Shown: positions 1-9,299, counted from the first letter of the stretch. The stretch: DNA of 64,000 bases from Methylobacter tundripaludum SV96 (GCF_000190755.2 NZ_JH109152.1:1342167-1406166); one strand, 5' to 3'. Notes: a model not told the origin generated them from the letters alone. Translations and numbers: made by a program.

Positions 1-1067
1 ACCGTCTTCAATGATTCTTGAAATTTCTCGGAAAAAAGCCGGTTGAATGCCTGCACAATCGCATCAACTTCAGGCTCGCAATGAATCACGCTGTCCGCGC
101 AAAGCCGCCCTTTTTGCCTGTCGCCGATATTGATCGTGCCAATTTTGAAAGCCGGGGCTTCTATCAAGCCGCTGGATGAATTGCCTACGACAGCATCCAT
201 ATATTTCAGCGCGGAAAGATAACGTAACGACCCTAGCGATACAAAAGACGCTATTCGTTCGGGAAAGCGCTGCCGGTATTGTTCAATCATATCGATAATC
301 ACGCGACCATCAGCATCCGCATTTGGCTGAGTAAAAATAATGTGGCTATCGTCAAAGCAATCCAGGGCTTTCAGAAGATTGCCAAATTGCGATGCCGCCG
401 TGGCATTTTCCAAGGTGACAGGATGAAAAGTGACCAGCAAATTACGCTTGCCCAGCTTGAAACCAATGGCTTGTTCAAGCTGCGGTTTATCCAGCAGTTG
501 CAAACGAAAAATATTATCCAGACCCGGCGCACCCGCATTAAAAACACGTTGCGGCTGCTCGCCCAACTGAATGACCCGCCGCCGATAACTTTCCGTTGCA
601 GTAAAATGCAAATGGGACATTTTGGTAATGGCATGGCGGATGGCATCGTCAACCGCGCCTTCTGTTATTTCGCCGCCGTGAATATGAGCAATCGGAATGC
701 GATGCGTCATAGCCGCCTGACACGCCGCAAAAATCTCGAAACGATCGCCTAAAACCACCAGCACATCCGGCTGCAAACATTCCAGCGCATCGGCAAAGCC
801 GATGACGCCCAAGCCTATCGATTTACTGATGCCGACCGGCGTATCCGATGACAGCAGCATCTCCACTTTGCGATGGATAATAAAACCATCCTGCTCTACC
901 TGCTTCCAGGTTAAGCCGAATTCCGGCGAAAGATGCATACCGGTAACGATAATCTGCAATTCCAAAGCCGAATCGTCCTGGATCTCCTTCATCAGCCAGT
1001 ACAACAGACCATATTCAGCGCGGGAACCGGTGACTGCGCAAATTTTACGCTTTGCCTGCTGCTGCAT
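1..1067 (-). CDS. legG: Hydrolysing UDP-/GDP-GlcNAc-type 2-epimerase, LegG/NeuC family (3' end cut off)
   Basis: The reading frame starts at an ATG at 1067 and stays open to the left window edge, giving about 355 residues without a stop; the family is usually about 370-390 residues, so only the C-terminus is missing. The N-terminus has the family motif TGSRAEYGLL, and further on are LGDRFE and HIHGGE followed by TEGAVDDAIRHAITKMSHLHF, as in hydrolysing 2-epimerases that make N-acetylmannosamine or its 6-deoxy-4-amino analogue (LegG, NeuC). The start overlaps the stop of the preceding aminotransferase gene (TGATG), so translation is probably coupled. Context with legB, legC and legF favours LegG over NeuC. 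The exact nucleotide-sugar substrate (UDP or GDP) cannot be read from the sequence. Confidence 0.88.
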   Translation of the reverse strand, partial: MQQQAKRKICAVTGSRAEYGLLYWLMKEIQDDSALELQIIVTGMHLSPEFGLTWKQVEQDGFIIHRKVEMLLSSDTPVGISKSIGLGVIGFADALECLQPDVLVVLGDRFEIFAACQAAMTHRIPIAHIHGGEITEGAVDDAIRHAITKMSHLHFTATESYRRRVIQLGEQPQRVFNAGAPGLDNIFRLQLLDKPQLEQAIGFKLGKRNLLVTFHPVTLENATAASQFGNLLKALDCFDDSHIIFTQPNADADGRVIIDMIEQYRQRFPERIASFVSLGSLRYLSALKYMDAVVGNSSSGLIEAPAFKIGTINIGDRQKGRLCADSVIHCEPEVDAIVQAFNRLFSEKFQESLKT

Positions 1068-2215
1068 CAGATTACACTGCTCGGAATATTCACAATCCGC
1101 TCAGCCGCCCATTCCGTGTTGACTAACGCACCTTTCCGGCAATGCCGATACATAGGTAATCGGTGCATGGGTTCCCAAATTGGCCGGGTCATTATGCCCT
1201 GTTCATTGGTTGCCTTTAAAAAAGCATCCCGCTCGGAGAGATTCTCAAGCACTACCGCATTTAACCAGTAATTCGAATATGCGGCTTCCGGCTCAATAAA
1301 GCACTGAAATCCATTTTGTTGACTCCACTCAATGTACCGTGCCGCCAACTCGCGCTTTTTGGTGACGAACAGCGGCACACATTCAAGCTGCGCCACGCCT
1401 AATGCGGCATTAAGATTGGGCATCCGGTAATTAAAGCCCACTTGATCATGTATGAATTGCCATGAGTGCGGTTGTTTTGCTGTCGTGGTCAAATGCTTGG
1501 CCTGTTTGGCCAAGGTTTCATCGTCGGTCAAAATCATTCCGCCGCCGCCGGTAGTCATGATTTTATTACCGTTAAAACTTAAAACGCCTACTCGACCGAA
1601 GGTTCCGCAATGCTGTTTATTCAACGTGCTGCCCAGCGCTTCTGCGGCATCTTCAACCACCGGGATATGATATTTTCCACACACTTCGACAATCCTGCCC
1701 ATGTCGGCAGGATGCCCGAACGTATGCATGGGCAGACAGGCGGCAATCCGTTTGCCGGTTTGTTTATTCCAGGCCTCACCGTTGCGGTCTTCGGCAAACT
1801 CACCCAAATAATCTTCCAAAGCCTGAGCGGAAAGCCCCAAGGTCGTTCTGTCCACATCGACAAAAACCGGCTCGGCGCCGCAATAATGAATGGCATTGCA
1901 GGTTGCGACAAAGGTTAATGCCTGGGTAATCACTTCTTCATCCCGCTTAACACCGACCAGCAACAATGCCGCATGCAAAGCCGCGGTGCCGTTAACCGTA
2001 GCCACTGCATATTTTGCCCCGGTATATCTGGCGCAATCCGCTTCAAACCGGTCAACGTATTGCCCGACACTGGACACAAAAGTACTGTCTATGGCATCAA
2101 TCAGGTATTCTTTTTCCCTACCCTGAAACCGGGGCTCATGTAAGGGTATTAATTCATCAGTCTGATAAATTTCCCTGACACAACGAATGAAATCCTCGAC
2201 AATCGCTCCATGCAT
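1067..2215 (-). CDS. legC: DegT/DnrJ/EryC1-family aminotransferase, LegC-like
   Basis: PLP-dependent sugar aminotransferase of about 382 residues. It should convert the 4-keto sugar made by the LegB dehydratase into a 4-amino-4,6-dideoxy sugar for nonulosonic acid synthesis. Visible family features are the ALTFVATCNAI segment, VEDAAEALGS, and SFNGNKIMTTGGGG, which carries the PLP-binding lysine. I chose the ATG at 2215 because AGGAGG lies 8 bases upstream; a longer in-frame start at 2251 has no comparable site and would overlap legB. It follows legB by 28 bases and overlaps the epimerase gene at its end. The length and the 30-residue lead before the aminotransferase core fit LegC better than generic DegT enzymes. 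Confidence 0.88.
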   Translation of the reverse strand: MHGAIVEDFIRCVREIYQTDELIPLHEPRFQGREKEYLIDAIDSTFVSSVGQYVDRFEADCARYTGAKYAVATVNGTAALHAALLLVGVKRDEEVITQALTFVATCNAIHYCGAEPVFVDVDRTTLGLSAQALEDYLGEFAEDRNGEAWNKQTGKRIAACLPMHTFGHPADMGRIVEVCGKYHIPVVEDAAEALGSTLNKQHCGTFGRVGVLSFNGNKIMTTGGGGMILTDDETLAKQAKHLTTTAKQPHSWQFIHDQVGFNYRMPNLNAALGVAQLECVPLFVTKKRELAARYIEWSQQNGFQCFIEPEAAYSNYWLNAVVLENLSERDAFLKATNEQGIMTRPIWEPMHRLPMYRHCRKGALVNTEWAAERIVNIPSSVI

Positions 2216-2243
2216 TGTTCTACCTCCTGCGTCCTTGCAGTCG

Positions 2244-3224
2244 TCATACATTGTAGATACCGGATTTGTATTTTTTCAGGTTTTCCGGATTTAAAAACCA
2301 GTCCACCGTTAACCGCAAGCCCTCTGTTATATCAATCCTTGATTCAAAACCGGTTAGCGCTTTAATTTTTTTATTATCACACCAGAGCCGGTTCACTTCG
2401 GACTTTTCAGGTCGTAAACGCTGCTCATCGACAATAAACTCCACATCGCTATGCATGATGTTTTTAATGATATTAAGGGTATCGCCTATCGATATTTCAG
2501 AATTGGAGCCGATGTTCACCGTCTCGCCAAGGGTTTTATCCGACTCGGCAAGCGCAATAAAGCCGCGACAGGTATCTTCCACATAATTAAAATCCCGCGT
2601 CGGCGATACATCGCCTAATTGGATTTGTTTTTTGCCGCCGGCAATCTGGGTAATGATAGTAGGAATGACGGCTCTTGCCGATTGCCTCGGCCCGTAAGTA
2701 TTAAAAGGGCGCGCTATAGTCAGCGGTAATTCAAAGGCATTGTAAAAACTCATCGCCATCGCATCGGCGGCAATTTTACTGGCGCTATACGGCGATTGCG
2801 GCTGCATGGGGTGTTTTTCATCGATAGGCACATACTGGGCAGTGCCATAGACTTCGCTGGTTGAGGTGTGTATCACCCGCTGAACCTGATTATCCAAAGC
2901 GGCCTGGCAAATATTTAAGGTGCCTTTGATATTGGTATCGACATAGCTGTCGGGGGCTACATAGGAATACGGAATCGCTATCAGCGCCGCCAGATGATAA
3001 ATGACATCGATACCTTTGGTAATATGTTTGCAGTAATGCGGGTCTCTTACATCGCCATTCAGTACTTCTATCTGATCCAGGCAATCGACTTCTTCCAGCC
3101 AACCCCAATGGTTAAACGAATTGTATTGAGACAATGCTTTGATTTGATGCCCTTGTTTGGCAAGCATTTCTGTAAGATGCGAGCCGATAAAACCATCAGC
3201 CCCTGTCACTAATATATTTGCCAT
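2244..3224 (-). CDS. legB: NAD-dependent 4,6-dehydratase, LegB-like
   Basis: A 326-residue extended short-chain dehydrogenase. The N-terminal nucleotide-binding motif is TGADGFIGSHL, and the catalytic YxxxK appears in SPYSASK with TSTSEVYG just before it, where the dehydratase active-site Ser/Thr and acid residues lie. The segment ALSQYNSFNHWGWLE is characteristic of the LegB branch of GlcNAc 4,6-dehydratases. The enzyme should form the NDP-6-deoxy-4-keto sugar that LegC aminates. It is 15 bases downstream of legF in the same direction. An alternative is a generic GDP-mannose or UDP-GlcNAc dehydratase, but the neighbours make the LegB reading strong. Confidence 0.88.
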   Translation of the reverse strand: MANILVTGADGFIGSHLTEMLAKQGHQIKALSQYNSFNHWGWLEEVDCLDQIEVLNGDVRDPHYCKHITKGIDVIYHLAALIAIPYSYVAPDSYVDTNIKGTLNICQAALDNQVQRVIHTSTSEVYGTAQYVPIDEKHPMQPQSPYSASKIAADAMAMSFYNAFELPLTIARPFNTYGPRQSARAVIPTIITQIAGGKKQIQLGDVSPTRDFNYVEDTCRGFIALAESDKTLGETVNIGSNSEISIGDTLNIIKNIMHSDVEFIVDEQRLRPEKSEVNRLWCDNKKIKALTGFESRIDITEGLRLTVDWFLNPENLKKYKSGIYNV

Positions 3225-3239
3225 AACTTTACGGTGTCA

Positions 3240-3944
3240 TCATTCGACTAATTTTGCTTTTATAAAAGCTTCGGCCATTGCCCAATCGGTTAATGTATCA
3301 ATATCCAGACTCATAACAGCATCCATCACCAGCGGTACGGTACGTTCGGAATAAAACGATTTCTTTTCCTGTAAAACCGATGTCTTGCAAAGATACATGG
3401 CGCCATTGGGTGTCAGTAACGGCTCTACTTCCTGCCGTCGGGTTTGAATAGCTTTGTCATTGGAAAGAGCCGTTAAAAAACCATCATTACTTTTAAACAA
3501 GGTAGTCAGGTCCCGGTGTATTTCTTTACAACCGATCACCCCATCCGCTTGCCGCCTTTCCATCAATTCTAAAGCCTGCTCAATTATAGCAGATGACCGA
3601 AAAGGGGAAGTTGGCTGCAACCACATCACTTGTTCAGGCAAATAATGATATTCGTCCTCAAACCAGTGCAGAGCATGTTCTACAACAGCAAGCGCTGAAG
3701 CCTTGTCATTTGAGCATTCAACTGGACGAATAAAAGGAACGCGCAAACCGGCATCACATCCAACTTTTGCATAGTGATCGGAATCTGTCGATAAAACAGC
3801 AATATAGTTATTCAAATCTGCTTTTTGTATTGCCTGAGCCGTCCAAGCAATCAAAGACTTATCACCCAGCAATTTTATGTTTTTGTCGGGTATTCCTTTT
3901 GAACCGCTTCTGGCCGGAACAATAATTAATGTTTGAATTGGCAT
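3240..3944 (-). CDS. legF: CMP-nonulosonate (legionaminic-type) cytidylyltransferase
   Basis: A 234-residue acylneuraminate cytidylyltransferase-family protein that should activate the nonulosonic acid as its CMP-sugar before transfer. The family signature is at the N-terminus (IIVPARSGSKGIPDKNI), followed by STDSDHYAKV, LQPTSPFR and an acidic C-terminal SLDIDT metal-site segment. The ATG at 3944 is preceded by AAGAAG at a suitable distance and begins the conserved motif within ten residues; an in-frame ATG at 3986 would add 14 unconserved residues. It is the first minus-strand gene of the nonulosonate cluster and diverges from the glycosyltransferase at 4133. The 188 bases between them hold no promoter I would call with confidence. 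NeuA or PseF activity is a less likely alternative. Confidence 0.86.
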   Translation of the reverse strand: MPIQTLIIVPARSGSKGIPDKNIKLLGDKSLIAWTAQAIQKADLNNYIAVLSTDSDHYAKVGCDAGLRVPFIRPVECSNDKASALAVVEHALHWFEDEYHYLPEQVMWLQPTSPFRSSAIIEQALELMERRQADGVIGCKEIHRDLTTLFKSNDGFLTALSNDKAIQTRRQEVEPLLTPNGAMYLCKTSVLQEKKSFYSERTVPLVMDAVMSLDIDTLTDWAMAEAFIKAKLVE

Positions 3945-4132
3945 TATCTTCTTTAAAATAGTAAATTCAACTTTGTAAAGTAACAACGTGCTAGACTTCC
4001 CACCCGAATTTAGTACAGAATTTTATTTATAGTTATTCAAATATATACCGATAAACAGATACGGCCTGCTTTTTTGGTCGCCATACAAATTACACACGAC
4101 TATATCAAAATAGGGATTGAAACGCCTCATTT

Positions 4133-5284
4133 ATGACTTCACAACCATTACGCGTCGCGATATTCATGCCACACGCCAACACAGTTTATTTATCTATACT
4201 GTTTGGATTAAAAAGAGGCTTTGAAAAACACAATGTCGAGGTATTTGCCTCAGTCAGTCACTACGATGAAACCTGCCTGCTGGCGTTTTGCCAGCAGTTC
4301 AAACCCGATCTGATTTTTGAATTGAACCGTTCGCGCAGCCAACTGCCTAATCTGCCGAAACACATTATGCATATCGCCTGGATCGTCGACTCACTGGGAC
4401 AGCCCGTCGATTATTATCACGGCAGCGATATTACCTATTTTTTCGGGGGTCCCTGGAAACGCGCTTTTACCGCAAACGGCGGACTGGTCGACTGGCTACC
4501 GCCCGGCGCCTGCGAAACCGCTTATGACTTCAAATCCCAACAGGCGATATCTGATTTCTCCTTTGTCGGCCATATTCCTGCGCCATGGACGGAGAAAGAG
4601 CTGTCTCGTGAGATTTGCCAATACCAAGGCCAGACAATCACCTTCGGCCGGTTGCATGACGAACTGTTAGACTACTGGAAAGCCTTCAGTTTCGAAAATT
4701 TTGAAAACTTTACCTACCTTAACTCGGTCTACGAGCTGATTGAAGAGCGTTATGCGCAAAAAATAGAAATCCAAGACCAGCAGCTACGCTACGATCTGGG
4801 CTGCCGGATGGTGCGACTGAGGAACCGTCATCAACTCATTTCTCCGGTGCTCGAAAGCTCCGACTCGTTACGAATCTACGGCTCCAAAAATTGGAAAAAC
4901 TGGGAACAATACCGCCCCCATTACCATCATTTTGTAGATCATCCCCAGGAGTTGAAACAGATTTACCAGTCGACAAAACTTAACCTGCACGAAGGAGTCG
5001 GCCCGCACTTTCGGGTATTTGACGCCATGTCCGCAGGTGGGCTGATATTCGCGAAACGGACACCGGATGACCACACAGAAGGCGGTATGTTGGAAATTTT
5101 TGAACCTTTCGTCCATTACGTTCCATTTTTAGAAAATGATTTTGCAGAACTTGCCGACAAATATCTTGGCGATGATACGGTAAGACAAAAAATCGTGACA
5201 ACAGCAGCCGAGCATGTGCGCGCCCATCACACCTGGGCCCACCGCGCAGAGAAAATCATTCGGGATTACTACAGTGTCGTCTGA
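4133..5284 (+). CDS. CgeB-like glycosyltransferase (GT group 1, C-terminal domain type)
   Basis: A 383-residue soluble glycosyltransferase-like protein with an N-terminal Rossmann-like half (VAIFMPHANTVYLSIL) and a C-terminal donor-binding half. Typical C-terminal signals are IYGSKNWKNW, LNLHEGVGPHFRVFDAMSAGG and HTWAHRAEKI. It is the same length as, and clearly homologous to, the protein encoded at 14134-15285 (shared SDITYFF, DWLPPG, GHIP.PW and NLH.GV blocks). It heads a plus-strand cassette and its end overlaps possible upstream starts of the methyltransferase gene. Donor and acceptor are unknown; the location in a nonulosonate and modified-sugar locus suggests surface-glycan or protein-glycan assembly. 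Confidence 0.8.
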   Translation: MTSQPLRVAIFMPHANTVYLSILFGLKRGFEKHNVEVFASVSHYDETCLLAFCQQFKPDLIFELNRSRSQLPNLPKHIMHIAWIVDSLGQPVDYYHGSDITYFFGGPWKRAFTANGGLVDWLPPGACETAYDFKSQQAISDFSFVGHIPAPWTEKELSREICQYQGQTITFGRLHDELLDYWKAFSFENFENFTYLNSVYELIEERYAQKIEIQDQQLRYDLGCRMVRLRNRHQLISPVLESSDSLRIYGSKNWKNWEQYRPHYHHFVDHPQELKQIYQSTKLNLHEGVGPHFRVFDAMSAGGLIFAKRTPDDHTEGGMLEIFEPFVHYVPFLENDFAELADKYLGDDTVRQKIVTTAAEHVRAHHTWAHRAEKIIRDYYSVV

Positions 5285-5309
5285 CCGTATCGCGCCCCAA
5301 GCTTTGCCT

Positions 5310-6362
5310 ATGACCACGTTTTATGCCGAACATGTTCACAGCCATATTCACACCGACCATCAGCAAACCTTACAAAAATATCGCAACAGAATTCAGGCAG
5401 AACTGGCGAAATTCGGTATCTCCGAAAACCAGTTACACGACAAAACCATTCTTGACGTCGGCTCAGGATGGCAAGCTATCGTGTTTCAGGAACTGGGCTG
5501 TCGACAGGTTTATCATCTGGACATCAATCGCAAACATGTCGAGTTTTTAAATCATTACATCACTGAAAACCAGATTGACAATATCAAAAGCGAACAAGTT
5601 GATATCAGCCAATCTCTGGGCTCCGCCAAGCACATCGACCTGGCTTTCATCGCCGGGGTTTATCACCATTTGCAGAACCGCGAAGACTTTATTAAAAATT
5701 TGCTGCCCAACATGACAGCAAACAGCGACATTTTATTTAGAGTTTATCGTTCAGGCACATGGAGCCGCTGGCTGGTTTCAGCTTTAAGAATCGCTACCAT
5801 TGATAGACTAACCCCGGCGCAACTGCTCGTCGCTTACCGGCTGCTGCATCCGTATGGTTTGGACAATCAGTTTGTCGGCGACATGATCGACGATTTGTTG
5901 ACCCCTCAGTGGCTGGCGTTTCATCCTCGCGAATTCATCGCCGATGCCGAACAGCTCAAACTGCAATGTCAGTGCTCGGCAGAACCTTTTGCAATCGACT
6001 TTTCCAGTCAGGATGAAAATTTTCGGGTGAAATGGCATATCACCGATTATGTTGACTTGGATTGTCTACATCAGCCGCTGGCAACCGGCCAAGCTCATGT
6101 TGCTGAAATATTTGATACATCCCCGGAAATAATCGATCTGCGCCGACAATTAATCGATCTGCTTAAAAGCCTTCACGACCATGCTGACCGCGATGCGGCA
6201 CTGGTTATCGTATCGCTATATTTTTTAGTCAGGAAACATACCAACATTGATGTATTTAACGGTCAAATTTTACATGCAACGCCAAACCGGAATCTCGCCG
6301 CTTGGCGTATCGAGCATCTTAGAAAATCGGTAATTCATTTCCGCGACTGGTTAAGCCAATGA
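5310..6362 (+). CDS. Class I SAM-dependent methyltransferase
   Basis: About 350 residues with a methyltransferase core in the N-terminal half. Motif I is ILDVGSGWQA with LDIN at the end of strand 2 and AFIAGVYHHL as the motif IV region. The C-terminal 180 residues have no feature I recognise. The ATG at 5310 is used because it starts just before the conserved part; a GTG at 5274 inside the preceding gene would add 12 residues and give an overlapping, coupled start, so the start is uncertain. The stop overlaps the carbamoyltransferase start by four bases (ATGA), so both are translated together. A sugar O- or N-methyltransferase role is inferred from context only. Confidence 0.75.
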   Translation: MTTFYAEHVHSHIHTDHQQTLQKYRNRIQAELAKFGISENQLHDKTILDVGSGWQAIVFQELGCRQVYHLDINRKHVEFLNHYITENQIDNIKSEQVDISQSLGSAKHIDLAFIAGVYHHLQNREDFIKNLLPNMTANSDILFRVYRSGTWSRWLVSALRIATIDRLTPAQLLVAYRLLHPYGLDNQFVGDMIDDLLTPQWLAFHPREFIADAEQLKLQCQCSAEPFAIDFSSQDENFRVKWHITDYVDLDCLHQPLATGQAHVAEIFDTSPEIIDLRRQLIDLLKSLHDHADRDAALVIVSLYFLVRKHTNIDVFNGQILHATPNRNLAAWRIEHLRKSVIHFRDWLSQ

Positions 6363-8062
6363 ATATCTTAGGCATTACCTCCGGCAGTGAAAGCGGTGCC
6401 TGCCTATTTCAAAACAGCCAAATAAAACTGGCCGTCAGCGAAGAGCGTTTAAGCCGGAAAAAATTCGACGACGCATTTCCGACACAATCGATTAACTGGA
6501 TTCTTAAGGAAAGCAATTTATCAGCTGGTGATATTGATCTGATCTGCTATGGATTCAGTCAGGATTTTACCGACAGCGCCGCCGAACAAGCCTATATCAA
6601 CGCCTTATTGTCAGCAGAACCGGCCCTGAATGCGACAGCCAGTGCTATCATTGAACAGCGCATCGATACTGAGCGAGAAATTGACGGCGCAAAACGCCGG
6701 GAGTTCTTCGACGCTATCCGCCAACGATTTCCAGACAAGATAATTTACAATTGCAGTCACCATCAGTCGCATCAAGCTGCGGCTTTTGCCCCCTCACCCT
6801 TTCAGGACGCGCTGATTATCACCGCAGACGGTCGTGGCGATTTCAAATCATTGACCATCAGTCGCGCGGGTAAAACCTCCGGAATTCAAGAACTTTATGC
6901 CAGCCCCAGCTGGCGTAGCCTCGGTTATTTTTATGGTCGCATCACCCATTTATGTGGTTTTACCCCCAACCGCCACGAAGGCAAAATCACCGGATTGGCA
7001 GCTTACGGCAATCCCGAAGCGGCACAAACCTTAATCGAGAAAATCATCCACTTGGAAAACGGCTTGATTTGCCCGGCCTTTGGTGAATTCTATACCCCAT
7101 TTTTCACCAACTACTCGACTGCATTAACCGAACAGTCCGAAATCTATTCACGCAACGATCTATCCGCCGCCGCTCAACAGCAGTTAGAAAATATTGTGTG
7201 CAATTTAATTGAAAAACACGCTACAGAAACAGGATTGCGCCAGATTTGCTTGGCTGGCGGCGTGTTCAGCAACGTCAAGCTTAACCAGAAAATACGTCAG
7301 CTTGATTGCGTAGACGAGGTTTTTGTCTATCCGGCGATGAGCGATGGCGGCATCTGTATTGGCAGCGTTTATCATTATCAGCTGAGCAAGGCTGAACAGG
7401 TTGCTGTGATCGACCATGTGTATCTTGGACCGACCTGCGAATTATACACAGCAGCTGCCGACGATTTTCAACGGCATTGCATTCAGACCACTGTCGAATC
7501 ACAACCTATTGATAAATTAATAACTTTGCTTGAGAAACAAGCCATTGTGGGCTTAGTATCAGGCCGGAGCGAGTTCGGCCCCCGCGCGCTGGGCAATAGA
7601 AGCATTATCGCTTCGGCGTTTGATAAAAACATCACCGCACAAATTAACCGTAAACTGCAACGCGATGACTTCATGCCGTTTGCTCCCAGTATTGCAGAAG
7701 ATTTTGCCGGGCATTGCCTAAAAAATTACCAATCGTCCTGTGTATCCGCTAACTTTATGACCCTAAGTTTCCCTGTTACCGAAGAATTTGCATTAAACTC
7801 GCCGGCAGCGATACATGTTGATAATACCGTCAGACCGCATATCGTTACCCGAAAAAGTAACCCCTTCTTTTATGACTTATTAATCGCTTGGCACGAAAAA
7901 ACCGGGGGATTGTGTCTGCTGAATACCTCATTCAATATTCATGAAGAACCTATTGTTAACAGTGTCCACGATATAATCCGCGCACTTGAGAAAAATGCGG
8001 TTGACTTGGTATTTAGCCCCCCTAATTTATTCTTAAATAAATCACAAAAGACACTTTTATGA
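6359..8062 (+). CDS. Carbamoyltransferase, NodU/CmcH/TobZ family
   Basis: A 567-residue protein that should transfer a carbamoyl group from carbamoyl phosphate, through carbamoyl adenylate, to a hydroxyl of a sugar. The N-terminal Kae1-like domain shows metal-binding histidines in NCSHHQSHQAAAF, then ITADGRGD and HEGKITGLAAYG. The middle has GGVFSNVKLNQ and PAMSDGGICIGS. The C-terminal YrdC-like domain has GRSEFGPRALGNRSI and LLNTSFNIHEEPIV. All are diagnostic and the length is normal, so the enzyme looks intact. It is coupled by four-base overlaps to both neighbours (6359-6362 and 8059-8062). The substrate is unknown; carbamoylated sugars on surface polysaccharide are the natural guess. Confidence 0.9.
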   Translation: MNILGITSGSESGACLFQNSQIKLAVSEERLSRKKFDDAFPTQSINWILKESNLSAGDIDLICYGFSQDFTDSAAEQAYINALLSAEPALNATASAIIEQRIDTEREIDGAKRREFFDAIRQRFPDKIIYNCSHHQSHQAAAFAPSPFQDALIITADGRGDFKSLTISRAGKTSGIQELYASPSWRSLGYFYGRITHLCGFTPNRHEGKITGLAAYGNPEAAQTLIEKIIHLENGLICPAFGEFYTPFFTNYSTALTEQSEIYSRNDLSAAAQQQLENIVCNLIEKHATETGLRQICLAGGVFSNVKLNQKIRQLDCVDEVFVYPAMSDGGICIGSVYHYQLSKAEQVAVIDHVYLGPTCELYTAAADDFQRHCIQTTVESQPIDKLITLLEKQAIVGLVSGRSEFGPRALGNRSIIASAFDKNITAQINRKLQRDDFMPFAPSIAEDFAGHCLKNYQSSCVSANFMTLSFPVTEEFALNSPAAIHVDNTVRPHIVTRKSNPFFYDLLIAWHEKTGGLCLLNTSFNIHEEPIVNSVHDIIRALEKNAVDLVFSPPNLFLNKSQKTLL

Positions 8063-9174
8063 AAAAGCCACCTAACTTTTCCGAATTACTTGATAGCCAT
8101 TGTGTGCATCCTTGGGCGTATGTTTTGATCAATGCAGTCGGCAAGGTGACTTGCTGCACTCAAAATAGAACTCGACTCGGGAATATTCACGAAGACAGCT
8201 TGGAGGATATGTGGAATTCCGAGGCCGCTCAATCGGTTCGAAAACTCATAGGCGAAAATAATTATATGGCCGCCGGTTGCGCACCCGAGTGTCCTTTTTT
8301 GCGTGGCGCAAAATCAGAAGACGCCGTGCAACCCCCCGCCAAAGAGCGTATCAATCTGGACTTTACAATTCCCGTAGACTCATCTGCACTGGCAAAAAAC
8401 ATTGAAACCGTCATCAGTGAATATAAGAACAAGCAACTGCAAGTTTCCGGCCTCCCTATTTATGTGGATTCCCAACCGATACTTCGATGCAATTCCGATT
8501 GCTTTATGTGCAATCAAGAGCACCTCAGCAATTTAGAACATTCTGACGACGTACTCAATAAAATTGAACCTTTAAAAGCGACCGCAAAAGTTTTTAGATG
8601 GCAAGGCGGTGAAATTTTCAGCAGTAAACGGTTTTTCAATTACCTGGAAAAATTCGATTCAAGCATCAATCCTGACCTAATCAAATATGTAATTACCAAT
8701 GGCAGCTTACTAACTAAAGAGAGAATTAAGGCGCTTACAAACGTTGAAAACCCGGTCTATTTTTTAGTTTCAATAGACGGCGTAACAAAACAGACTTTTG
8801 AAAAAATTCGGGTCGGATTAAATTATGAACGAGTCATGGAGTGCTTATTTACGCTGGCTGAAATCCAAGCCAAGTCCGAGACAAATCGAATATTGGTATG
8901 CTGGAATTATGTAGTAATGAGCTGCACGCTAGACGAAATGTATGACGCCATCGATTTAGCTTCAAATCTAAAGGTAGATTTAAATTTTGCGGCATTACAA
9001 GGTGAGTTTCCCGAAGAAAATATTTTTCTTTACCCCTTGTTTGACCCAGCAACATTGATCAGTAAATTCACTGAAATGCAAGCTTACAGCGACACTAAAA
9101 ACATCGCGGTCAGCGGTTTAGACGGATTGATCTACAGAATAAAGCAACGCAACGATTATCAAATACCCAATTAG
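8059..9174 (+). CDS. Radical SAM protein with N-terminal SPASM/twitch-like domain
   Basis: A 371-residue protein. The radical SAM cluster motif CNSDCFMC is at residues 144-151 (C144, C148, C151), unusually far from the N-terminus. Before it, residues 15-80 look like a SPASM/twitch auxiliary-cluster domain: CVHPW, GKVTCC, RLGNIHEDSLEDMWN and a final CAPEC pair. In most SPASM enzymes this domain follows the radical SAM barrel; here the order is swapped, as in the known class of N-terminal-twitch radical SAM proteins. The last 200 residues form the barrel (WQGGEIF, VITNGSLL, LVSIDG). It overlaps the carbamoyltransferase by ATGA and ends the cassette. The reaction is unknown; a sugar epimerisation, dehydration or C-H modification is possible. 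Confidence 0.78.
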   Translation: MKKPPNFSELLDSHCVHPWAYVLINAVGKVTCCTQNRTRLGNIHEDSLEDMWNSEAAQSVRKLIGENNYMAAGCAPECPFLRGAKSEDAVQPPAKERINLDFTIPVDSSALAKNIETVISEYKNKQLQVSGLPIYVDSQPILRCNSDCFMCNQEHLSNLEHSDDVLNKIEPLKATAKVFRWQGGEIFSSKRFFNYLEKFDSSINPDLIKYVITNGSLLTKERIKALTNVENPVYFLVSIDGVTKQTFEKIRVGLNYERVMECLFTLAEIQAKSETNRILVCWNYVVMSCTLDEMYDAIDLASNLKVDLNFAALQGEFPEENIFLYPLFDPATLISKFTEMQAYSDTKNIAVSGLDGLIYRIKQRNDYQIPN

Positions 9175-9177
9175 AAG

Positions 9178-9216
9178 TTGTTATCGAACCCAGTAAAGTA
9201 TTGGGTTCGATAACAA
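9178..9216. terminator. Perfect 15-bp hairpin between convergent genes
   Basis: Arms 9178-9192 and 9202-9216 are exact reverse complements around a 9-base loop. The hairpin starts three bases after the stop of the plus-strand cassette and precedes the convergent end of the minus-strand cassette at 9300. There is no clear U-tract on either side, so it may block read-through, stabilise 3' ends, or be a repetitive palindrome instead of a classical intrinsic terminator. Confidence 0.5.
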
Positions 9217-9299
9217 ATCCCGATACATTATTAAACTTCAAAAGTCTGAAAGACTAACAAAGGATTTAATTCATAATAAAATAGCTTTTTGTTACAAGC

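Noticed and set aside
3950-3990. TTGTTA-17-TACTAT promoter-like match upstream of legF
   Set aside because: It would place transcription start almost at the ribosome-binding site; not convincing.
4113-4123. GGGATTGAAAC, resembling the end of some CRISPR repeats
   Set aside because: It occurs once here with no spaced repeats or cas genes.
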